This document shows positions 1 through 5,286 of a DNA stretch of 10,835 bases, in pieces. The DNA comes from Chloroflexota bacterium (GTDB taxonomy: Bacteria; Chloroflexota; Dehalococcoidia; Lucifugimonadales; UBA826): the NCBI GenBank assembly GCA_002718095.1, contig PBDP01000008.1:32524-43358 (forward strand), read 5' to 3'. How positions within the stretch are numbered: the first letter of the stretch is position 1; every line of letters begins with the position of its first letter. The notes beneath the pieces are model-generated. The model was not told the DNA's origin, did not search any database, and was given only the letters and a program-made list of their open reading frames with translations. The translations under genes were made by a program, and so were the position numbers.

Positions 1-350
1 ATATTAAGATTTTCTTCGTATTTAGATATAATTTTATCTATTTGAACTATGTCTTCGGTATCATATATCTTCCCTACAGATACACCGTTTATTCCTTTTG
101 AAATTAATGCTGCAATATCATCTTCAAATAAACCACTTTCTAGTGAATTTACTCTCGGTATAATTAGTTTGTCCGATTTTTTAAATAATCGAATGTTTTC
201 TGATACTATTTTTCGGGCATCAGTTTTGTCATTGTCTCCGACACTGTCTTCAAGGTCAGGAATATAAACGTCTGGTAAAAAGTGAGATGCTTTCTCTAGC
301 ATTTTTGGTTGATTACCAGGTATGAATAGCAAGCTTCTAAATAAATCCAA
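1..350 (-). CDS. HpcH/HpaI aldolase / citrate lyase beta (CitE-like) protein, N-terminal part
   Basis: About 116 N-terminal residues of a TIM-barrel C-C lyase of the CitE/HpcH family; these act on (hydroxy)acyl-CoA or keto-acid substrates with a divalent metal. Visible marks are RSLLFIPGNQPKMLEKA at residues 5-21, PDLEDSV at about residues 32-38 (acidic, substrate/metal region), IPRVNS at about 63-68 (the conserved Arg) and GVSVGKI further on. The frame is open to the left edge, so the C-terminal half is missing. No ATG fits. The start chosen is TTG at 350-348, just after an in-frame TGA, with GAGAGTG as Shine-Dalgarno a few bases upstream; it gives MDLFRSLLFIPG, the usual N-terminus. It is divergent from cofE across 83 bp. 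The substrate cannot be told from this part: citryl-, malyl- or citramalyl-CoA type lyases are all possible. The family call is firm. Confidence 0.85.
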   Translation of the reverse strand, partial: MDLFRSLLFIPGNQPKMLEKASHFLPDVYIPDLEDSVGDNDKTDARKIVSENIRLFKKSDKLIIPRVNSLESGLFEDDIAALISKGINGVSVGKIYDTEDIVQIDKIISKYEENLN

Positions 351-433
351 ATATCACTCTCAATGTATATAAATGGTAAATGTCTATAATATAGTAACGT
401 ATCCAATACATAATAGGACACTTTAACTAAAAT
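351..433. promoter_or_regulatory. divergent promoter region between the CitE-like gene and cofE
   Basis: This 83-bp AT-rich spacer separates two divergent starts. On the plus strand a perfect TATAAT lies at 385-390, which would give a leader of about 37 nt for cofE, but no convincing -35 sits 16-18 bp upstream. cofE has no usable Shine-Dalgarno; the only AGGA, at 415-418, is about 15 nt from its ATG. On the minus strand the GAGAGTG ahead of TTG 350 serves the CitE-like gene. That both promoters lie here follows from gene orientation; the exact boxes are tentative. Confidence 0.35.
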
Positions 434-1198
434 ATGATAGGAAATATACAAATAATTGCATTGCAAAACATGCCAGAGTTTACGGCTAGTACAGATTTGG
501 CCAATGAAATATCTCTTTCTGCAAATACTACCATTGGTGGTATTCAAGATGGAGATATCGTAGTAGTAACTCAAAAAATTGTTTCTAAATCTGAAAATAT
601 GATAGTTGATATTCGTGAAATAACACCCTCGGATGAAGCAATAGATATTGCCAAGAGAACTCGAAAAGATCCTAGATTAGTTCAATTAATTTTAGATCAG
701 TCAAAAAATATAATTCGTATTGATGCCGATAGAAGTATATTAATAACAGAAACGATTCATGGGTTCATTTGTGCAAATGCAGGTATTGATTCGTCAAATA
801 TTTCAGGAAATTACAATGTCGCCCTCCTGCCGTCTGACCCTAATGAGTCAGCAAAAAAAATCAACTTACAATTGCGGTCTATTTTTGACATAAAAAATTT
901 AGGGGTCATTATTACGGATACTTTTGGAAGACCATGGCGCGAAGGCCAGTTAAGTTTTGCCATTGGATCATTTGGGATTACCCCATTGAAAAATTACTCA
1001 GGGACTGTTGACCAACATGGGAAAATTTTAAAAGTTACCTCATCACCTGTGATAGACGTTTTAGCAACATCAGCCGAATTAGTTTCTGGAAAGGCAACTG
1101 GAACTCCAGTTAGTATTATTAGAGGCTATGATTTTGAAGCATCAGAATCTGATGCTTCAATTATCCTTAGACCTGTTGAGAAGGATTTATTTAGATAA
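434..1198 (+). CDS. cofE: coenzyme F420-0:L-glutamate ligase (CofE / FbiB N-domain)
   Basis: GTP-dependent ligase adding gamma-linked glutamate to F420-0, the last step in making the deazaflavin cofactor F420. It has 254 residues, the length of stand-alone archaeal-type CofE, with no fused nitroreductase domain as in actinobacterial FbiB. Seen motifs: VVVTQKIVSKSE at 43-54, KDPRLVQLIL at 78-87, HGFICANAGIDSSN at 109-122 (metal/GTP region), LLPSDPNESA at 131-140, TDTFGRPWREGQ at 161-172 and a C-terminal RGYDFEA. The ATG at 434 gives the expected N-terminus, but it lacks a Shine-Dalgarno. The gene is alone on its strand and converges with the next gene with only 5 bp between stops. It implies F420-dependent enzymes elsewhere in the genome; none is in the window. 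A perfect 27-bp inverted repeat lies near the 3' end (separate entry). Confidence 0.95.
   Translation: MIGNIQIIALQNMPEFTASTDLANEISLSANTTIGGIQDGDIVVVTQKIVSKSENMIVDIREITPSDEAIDIAKRTRKDPRLVQLILDQSKNIIRIDADRSILITETIHGFICANAGIDSSNISGNYNVALLPSDPNESAKKINLQLRSIFDIKNLGVIITDTFGRPWREGQLSFAIGSFGITPLKNYSGTVDQHGKILKVTSSPVIDVLATSAELVSGKATGTPVSIIRGYDFEASESDASIILRPVEKDLFR
1134..1160. repeat. perfect 27-bp inverted repeat inside cofE
   Basis: The arms TTGAAGCATCAGA (1134-1146) and TCTGATGCTTCAA (1148-1160) are exact reverse complements around a single central base. As RNA this would fold as 12 bp with a 3-nt loop. It lies in codons of the CofE C-terminus (residues EASESDAS) and ends 36 bp before the stop codon. 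No T-tract follows on either strand, so it is not a canonical intrinsic terminator. Confidence 0.9.
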
Positions 1199-1203
1199 TT
1201 CAA

Positions 1204-1491
1204 TTAAGACGAAAATGAATCTTCTTGCTTTAGTGAATCTGCCGTTTGAGAAAAATTAGAGCTATCAGAATAGCCTTCATTTTTACTTAATTGATCTAAA
1301 GAAACATCATTACTCCAAGCAGAACCTTCCAAGTAATTAACAAATTCCTTTTCTATTCCACATTTTTTACAAAATCCCGAACTAGTTGGGCCATCGGGAT
1401 CGTTAATTTTCCAGTGATGTGCACAGGCTACTTCGTCTGTAATTTCTTTATCTATAACAAGGATTTTATTTTCTTTTACCATAACTTTCAC
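1204..1491 (-). CDS. small putative zinc-binding protein (CAHHW...CKKCG motif), function unknown
   Basis: A 95-residue protein I cannot assign a function. Residues 22-46 hold CAHHWKINDPDGPTSSGFC followed by KKCG: a Cys, paired His and a CxxC that could bind one metal ion like a zinc ribbon. The GPTS-x-G-x-CxxCG-x4-F-x-N arrangement recalls short proteins common in Chloroflexota genomes (from memory). After about residue 55 the chain is Ser/Asp/Asn/Gln-rich and looks disordered. It has no signal peptide or membrane segment. The GTG at 1491 is the longer start; ATG at 1482 is equally possible, since neither has a good Shine-Dalgarno. An extended -10 promoter lies upstream at 1525-1533. The gene is monocistronic and convergent with cofE. 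The coding call is good; the role is open. Confidence 0.75.
   Translation of the reverse strand: MKVMVKENKILVIDKEITDEVACAHHWKINDPDGPTSSGFCKKCGIEKEFVNYLEGSAWSNDVSLDQLSKNEGYSDSSNFSQTADSLKQEDSFSS
1261..1284 (+). terminator. possible weak terminator for cofE, inside the convergent gene
   Basis: GCTAT (1261-1265), a CAGA loop and ATAGC (1270-1274) form a 5-bp stem, followed by CTTCATTTTT. It lies about 62 nt past the cofE stop, within the antisense of the small zinc-protein gene. The stem is short and the T-run is offset by five bases, so the call is weak. Confidence 0.25.
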
Positions 1492-1524
1492 TTTGTATTC
1501 ACTCTACAATAACTCTTTAGGAAC

Positions 1525-1533
1525 ATTATACCA
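1525..1533 (-). promoter_or_regulatory. extended -10 promoter for the small zinc-protein gene
   Basis: The minus strand reads TGGTATAAT, a TG-n-TATAAT extended -10 with a perfect hexamer at 1530-1525. The -35 region (TTCTAA/TCTAAT) is weak, as is usual for extended -10 promoters. Transcription would start near 1518, giving a leader of roughly 27 nt to GTG 1491. Confidence 0.5.
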
Positions 1534-1555
1534 TATATGAATTATAGATTAGAAG

Positions 1556-1578
1556 TAGTATTCACATAACAAATACTA
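1556..1578 (-). repeat. 7-bp inverted repeat downstream of tenA
   Basis: TAGTATT (1556-1562) and AATACTA (1572-1578) flank a 9-nt loop, just past the tenA stop at 1586 on the minus strand. The stem is mostly A/T and no T-run follows on the minus strand, so it is at best a poor terminator or processing hairpin. Confidence 0.3.
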
Positions 1579-1585
1579 AGTAATT

Positions 1586-2242
1586 TTATTCCATATACAA
1601 AGCTGCGTTCCAAAACTGGTATTCAAGGTCACTACTTTTTAAAAATGTTTCTATAAGTTCTAATTTTTCGCTTTTATTTAATTTTTCTGCATATTTGTCT
1701 ATGATTTGCATTATTGATATTGAAAGTGACTTAAATTCATCTGATATATACATGTTTACCCAATCTATATAAGGATTATTTGTATGATCAGTTACAATAT
1801 TTTCATTCAAGTATGTGGCAATTTCACCATAGCTCCAAGCACAAGGTAGTATGCTAACTAAAGAATGTAAAAAACTAATATTTGAAGAATTAATCATATG
1901 GTCAATATAAGACACAGTTGTCACAGATGGAGATGTGTTTTCGAGATCTTTTTTTTCGATATGGAATCCGGAACAATATTCAACATGTAGTTGCATTTCG
2001 GTATTTAACGTTTCATTTAACAAATTAGAAAGGAAGGCCATATCAGATATTTGGGGAGCTTTTGATATTCCTATCGATATAGCACGACTGTAACCGATTA
2101 GGAAAAGATAATCTTGTTTTAGGTAGTACACAAATCGAGACTTATCTAAATTGCCTGAACCAATTCCTAATATGAATTCGTGAGATTTTTCTTTTTCCCA
2201 AAAAATATTTGCTGACTTCTGAAGTTCTAGTGAAAAACTCAT
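1586..2242 (-). CDS. tenA: thiaminase II / aminopyrimidine aminohydrolase TenA
   Basis: Cytosolic all-helical enzyme of the TenA/PqqC/heme-oxygenase-like superfamily. It hydrolyses aminomethyl-pyrimidine breakdown products of thiamin to HMP for salvage. At 218 residues it is of normal length. The active-site set of Bacillus TenA appears at matching places: Asp44, Tyr112, the nucleophile Cys134 in LPCAWSYGEIA, Tyr138, Tyr165 and Glu207 just before the FW pair. It therefore belongs to the Cys-type (TenA_C) class, not the Cys-less TenA_E class. Its ATG overlaps the stop of the upstream cyclophilin-fold gene by 4 bp (ATGA), with AAGG 7 nt before the start, so translational coupling is likely. The thiG operon lies 6 kb away on the other strand. 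No TPP riboswitch precedes the unit. Confidence 0.93.
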   Translation of the reverse strand: MSFSLELQKSANIFWEKEKSHEFILGIGSGNLDKSRFVYYLKQDYLFLIGYSRAISIGISKAPQISDMAFLSNLLNETLNTEMQLHVEYCSGFHIEKKDLENTSPSVTTVSYIDHMINSSNISFLHSLVSILPCAWSYGEIATYLNENIVTDHTNNPYIDWVNMYISDEFKSLSISIMQIIDKYAEKLNKSEKLELIETFLKSSDLEYQFWNAALYME

Positions 2243-2619
2243 TCTGAAACCTTAATAATAATTTCTTCTCCTGACGAGATGCTAGACAATTCTAAAGGGT
2301 TATCAATTATTTGCCCAATTAAATTCGCTGGGCTTGCCGCTCTAATCTCATCTTTTTCGCTCGCAGGCGTAGGGCCCCAGAATATACAAAATGCATTGCC
2401 TGGAGGCCAGAAGGCTAAGTCGCCTACATTGAACAAATCAGTTGATTCATCTTTTAGTTCATCACTAATATCTATTGAAAAATAAATTTCGTCACCCCAT
2501 CGATTTCCAAGAGATGTTATTGGTAATTGGTTAAAAATTTTATTAGCTGTTGACGTGTCAAAAAGGATAGCATTTAAAGTAATATCACCAGTTTGGATGA
2601 CAATTTTTTTATCTGACAT
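2239..2619 (-). CDS. cyclophilin-like fold protein (TM1367 / PF04126 type)
   Basis: 126 residues. The sequence matches, as I recall it, the Thermotoga TM1367 family: a compact beta-barrel with cyclophilin fold but without established prolyl-isomerase activity. Shared blocks are NRWGDEIYFS (38-47), VGDLAFWPPGNAFCIFWGPTP (residues 65-85) and ASPANLIGQI (95-104). It has no signal peptide. The start is firm, with AAGGAG 7 nt upstream of ATG 2619. It is the first gene of a two-gene unit and overlaps tenA by 4 bp, so the two proteins are probably made together. The biochemical role of this family is not known to me; a link to thiamin or pyrimidine handling is inference from position only. Confidence 0.85.
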   Translation of the reverse strand: MSDKKIVIQTGDITLNAILFDTSTANKIFNQLPITSLGNRWGDEIYFSIDISDELKDESTDLFNVGDLAFWPPGNAFCIFWGPTPASEKDEIRAASPANLIGQIIDNPLELSSISSGEEIIIKVSE

Positions 2620-2684
2620 GCATAACTCCTTAAATTATATTGTATGATCCTTTTAGTAACATAATATAATCTTTTGAGGATAAT
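2620..2684. promoter_or_regulatory. divergent promoter region between the cyclophilin-fold/tenA unit and glpK
   Basis: These 65 bp serve both directions. For glpK, TATAAT at 2665-2670 and TTGTAT at 2640-2645 (19-bp spacing, long) would give a very short leader; GAGGA lies 5 nt before ATG 2685. For the minus-strand unit, overlapping TATAAT (2639-2634) and TACAAT (2644-2639) hexamers precede a strong AAGGAG. The space is too short for a TPP riboswitch, and no CTGAGA-type thi box is visible. Confidence 0.4.
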
Positions 2685-4187
2685 ATGCAGAAAAAAGCTG
2701 AGTTTATATTAGCGATTGATCAAGGGACAACTGGTACTAGAGCTGCGATTGTATCGGATACTGGCAACTTAATAGCGACTTCCTATAAAGAAATATCACA
2801 AAAATATCCTATGGAAGGTTGGGTAGAGCAAAATCCTGAAGAAATACTCAAGAGTGTATTACATACAACCCACAAAGTAGTACAGGATATGAATATTTCG
2901 TTTTCGGATATCAGATCAATAGGCATAACTAACCAAAGAGAAACGACTGTATTATGGGATAAGTCTACAGGCGAAACTTTTGGTAATGCAATTGTTTGGC
3001 AATGTAATAGAAGTCAAGAAATATGTGATTCGATAATACAAACTGGAGTTGAAGATCGAATTCGCAAAATTACTGGATTGCCCTTGGACCCCTATTTTTC
3101 TGCCAGTAAGATTTCTTGGATCATTAATAACTATCCTAATACTAGAGAATCTATCAGAAATGAAACATTAATGTTTGGTACTATCGATACTTGGTTAATT
3201 TGGAAATTAACCAATGGTAAAGCCCACATAACAGACACAACAAATGCAAGCCGAACACTTTTATTTGATATTAATACACTTGATTGGTCTGATGAGTTAC
3301 TTGATATTTTTGATATACCTAGATTTATATTACCTGAAGTTGTTCCATCTAGTGGAGATCTAGCAATAACTTCACCTGAATACTTTGACGGTAATAAAAT
3401 CCCAATAAATGCAATCGTAGGAGACCAACAGGCTTCTTTATTCGGACAATTTTGTTGGAGTTTTGGAGACGTTAAGGTTACATATGGTACAGGTGCATTT
3501 ATATTGGTAAACACATCAAAAATTAATATACCTAGTAAAAATGGTCTTATAACTACGATAGCATGGAATATTAATGGATCAGTAGAATATGCTTTGGAGG
3601 GCAGTGTATTTTCAGCAGGCTCAGCAATAACTTGGTTAAGAGATAAATTAAATTTAATACAAACTTCTTCAGATATGGATTTACTAGCGGATAGAGTTCA
3701 GAATAACGGTGGGGTTTATTTTGTACCTGCATTTAATGGTTTAGGAGCACCGCATTGGAATCCATATGCGAGAGCAAGTCTACATGGAATGACAATTGAA
3801 AATACTAAATCACACATTGTTCGAGCAGTACTCGAATCTATAGCGTTTCAGACCAACGATATTATTCAAATGATCGAGTCAGATTTAAACACTAAAATAT
3901 TAAAAATAGTCGCTGATGGTGGAGTGTCTAAAAGTGATATATTGCTACAGTTTCAGTCCGATATAACGGATATTAATGTTCATAGAACTGAAACACTTGA
4001 AAGTACTGCGTTAGGAGCTGCGTACCTTGCTGGATTAGCTGCGAAGTTTTGGGAATCATCAGAAGAACTTAAAGCTAGAAAAAAAACTTCGGAAATATTT
4101 AATCCGAATATTTCCGATGCCAATCGTAATGACTTGCAAGTTAACTGGGGAAAAGCAATTTCAAGATCTATGGACTGGACTAAATAG
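2685..4187 (+). CDS. glpK: glycerol kinase
   Basis: ATP:glycerol 3-phosphotransferase of the FGGY family, 500 residues, full length. N-terminal ATPase-fold motif DQGTTGTRAAI at 12-22, WVEQNP at 46-51, glycerol-binding Arg85-Glu86 in TNQRETT, Trp105, Tyr137 and Asp247 in GDQQA, then TYGTG at 266-270 and a C-terminal VADGGVSKSD and STALGAAYLAG. These match the E. coli glycerol-contact residues, so the substrate call is good. The His phosphorylated by HPr in Gram-positive GlpK (HFYG context) is replaced: the aligned stretch is YFDG at 233-236, so PTS control is unlikely. GAGGA precedes ATG 2685. There is no glpF or glpD nearby. The last 8 bp overlap the end of leuB on the other strand, and the leuB terminator lies inside this frame. 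Confidence 0.97.
   Translation: MQKKAEFILAIDQGTTGTRAAIVSDTGNLIATSYKEISQKYPMEGWVEQNPEEILKSVLHTTHKVVQDMNISFSDIRSIGITNQRETTVLWDKSTGETFGNAIVWQCNRSQEICDSIIQTGVEDRIRKITGLPLDPYFSASKISWIINNYPNTRESIRNETLMFGTIDTWLIWKLTNGKAHITDTTNASRTLLFDINTLDWSDELLDIFDIPRFILPEVVPSSGDLAITSPEYFDGNKIPINAIVGDQQASLFGQFCWSFGDVKVTYGTGAFILVNTSKINIPSKNGLITTIAWNINGSVEYALEGSVFSAGSAITWLRDKLNLIQTSSDMDLLADRVQNNGGVYFVPAFNGLGAPHWNPYARASLHGMTIENTKSHIVRAVLESIAFQTNDIIQMIESDLNTKILKIVADGGVSKSDILLQFQSDITDINVHRTETLESTALGAAYLAGLAAKFWESSEELKARKKTSEIFNPNISDANRNDLQVNWGKAISRSMDWTK
3191..3214. repeat. 24-bp inverted repeat inside glpK
   Basis: TTGGTTAATTT (3191-3201) and AAATTAACCAA (3204-3214) are exact reverse complements separated by GG. The repeat codes for part of the conserved TWLIWKLTN segment of GlpK. 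No T-tract follows on either strand. Confidence 0.85.
4079..4117 (-). terminator. intrinsic terminator of leuB, lying antisense within glpK
   Basis: On the minus strand, TCGGAAATATT (4117-4107), a 7-nt loop and AATATTTCCGA (4099-4089) make a perfect 11-bp stem. It is followed after two bases by eight consecutive T (4086-4079). This is the canonical form of a Rho-independent terminator. It starts 63 nt past the leuB stop and lies wholly inside the coding sequence of the convergent glpK, so glpK codons encode it in antisense. It would end the leuS-leuB transcript; on the plus strand no T-tract follows, so it should not stop glpK. Confidence 0.75.
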
Positions 4188-5268
4188 CTCCAGAAATAAG
4201 ATCACCTATCTTAGATGTATCTGCATTAGCTTGAGAACCCATGCTTATATCTGCAGTTCTGTATCCGTCTTCTAATATACCTTCTACTGCTTTTTCTATC
4301 GCTAGAGCCTCATCATTTAGATTAAATGACAATCGTAACATCATGGCAGTACTCAAAATGGATCCAATAGGATTAGCAATTCCTTGACCAGATATATCAG
4401 GAGCACTTCCATGTATAGGTTCAAAGAGACCCATACCACTGCTGGAGGAAGAACTTGCTTCTGAAAGACTTGCTGATGGTAACATCCCCATGGATCCAGA
4501 TAAGACCGCAGTTTCATCAGTAAGAATATCTCCAAATGTATTTTCAGAAACGATCACATCAAAATCTGAAGGATTCCTAATTAATTGCATTGCAGCATTA
4601 TCAACCAGCATGTGATTCAATTCTACTTCTGGGTATTGAGAGGACATTTCTATTGCAATTTCTCTCCATAAGCGTGAGGTTTCTAAAACATTTTGCTTAT
4701 CTACAGAAGTTAATTTTTTTCTCCTTGATCCAGATAATTCAAATGCTAATTTTAATATTCTTCGAATTTCATGTTCAGAGTACTTTAAAGTGTCTACCCC
4801 ACGCCTTCCTTTTGAAGTATCCCATCTTTTCTTAGGTTTGCCAAAATAGAGGCCTCCTGTTAATTCTCTAATAACTAAGATATCAACATTTTTTAATATC
4901 TCAGGTTTTAATGGAGTTGCGTTAATCAATGAGGGATATACTTTTACCGGACGGATATTTGCAAATAATTTTAACGATTTACGAATTTTTAATAATCCAT
5001 CTTCGGGCCTTATCTTATTTGAAGGATTATCCCATTTGGGTCCCCCTACAGCTCCCATCAAAATGGCATCTGAATTAGAACATTTTTCTAACGTTATATC
5101 TGGCAGTGCGGTCCCGTATTTGTCTATTGCGCAACCGCCAATATCTCCAATCGTTAAATTAAAATTATGTTTGAATTTTGATGCAACAGCGTCTAAAACT
5201 TTAATTGATTCAGAAATAACCTCTGGGCCTACGCCGTCTCCGGGCAGTATTGCTATGGATGCATCCAT
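4180..5268 (-). CDS. leuB: 3-isopropylmalate dehydrogenase
   Basis: NAD-dependent oxidative decarboxylase of leucine biosynthesis, 362 residues, full length. Seen: LPGDGVGPEV at 8-17, MGAVGGPKWD at 71-80, substrate Arg96 and Arg106 in IRKSLKLFANIRP, Arg134 and Tyr141 in IRELTGGLYFG, Lys191 in VDKQNV, Asp223, and Asp247/Asp251 in FGDILTDE for the metal, then HGSAPDI at 286-292 for NAD. These separate it from isocitrate dehydrogenase. A Ser-rich loop (ASSSSSSG, 271-278) replaces the usual Gly/Ala-rich stretch before GLFEPIHG. AGGAG lies 7 nt before ATG 5268, and leuS ends 18 bp upstream, so the two are one transcript. It overlaps the end of glpK by 8 bp, and its terminator is within glpK. No leuA, leuC or leuD is in the window. 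Confidence 0.97.
   Translation of the reverse strand: MDASIAILPGDGVGPEVISESIKVLDAVASKFKHNFNLTIGDIGGCAIDKYGTALPDITLEKCSNSDAILMGAVGGPKWDNPSNKIRPEDGLLKIRKSLKLFANIRPVKVYPSLINATPLKPEILKNVDILVIRELTGGLYFGKPKKRWDTSKGRRGVDTLKYSEHEIRRILKLAFELSGSRRKKLTSVDKQNVLETSRLWREIAIEMSSQYPEVELNHMLVDNAAMQLIRNPSDFDVIVSENTFGDILTDETAVLSGSMGMLPSASLSEASSSSSSGMGLFEPIHGSAPDISGQGIANPIGSILSTAMMLRLSFNLNDEALAIEKAVEGILEDGYRTADISMGSQANADTSKIGDLISGAI
5255..5268. repeat. 14-bp perfect palindrome at the leuB start codon
   Basis: ATGGATGCATCCAT is its own reverse complement and covers codons 1-4 of leuB. About one such 14-bp palindrome is expected by chance in this much AT-rich sequence, so it may mean nothing; it could mildly fold over the start codon. 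Confidence 0.6.
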
Positions 5269-5286
5269 TTAAAACTCCTGCTTTGA

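Noticed and set aside
49-267. 72-residue plus-strand open frame at the left edge
   Set aside because: It is opposite the CitE-like gene, whose frame has clear family motifs; the plus-strand translation has no recognisable pattern or ribosome site.
1134-1160. Intrinsic terminator reading of the cofE inverted repeat
   Set aside because: The stem is strong, but neither strand shows a T-run after it (plus: TTATCCTTAG; minus: AATCATAGCC), so it is listed as a repeat instead.
2620-2684. TPP riboswitch before the cyclophilin-fold/tenA unit
   Set aside because: 65 bp is too short, and the conserved CTGAGA and CCTGAT-type elements are absent on the minus strand.
3131-3514. 127-residue minus-strand open frame inside glpK
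   Set aside because: A shadow of the conserved GlpK coding sequence with no independent start signal or family motif. Similar shadows at 4353-4535, 4590-4835, 5036-5272, 5623-5805, 8502-8840 and 10445-10669 were dropped for the same reason.
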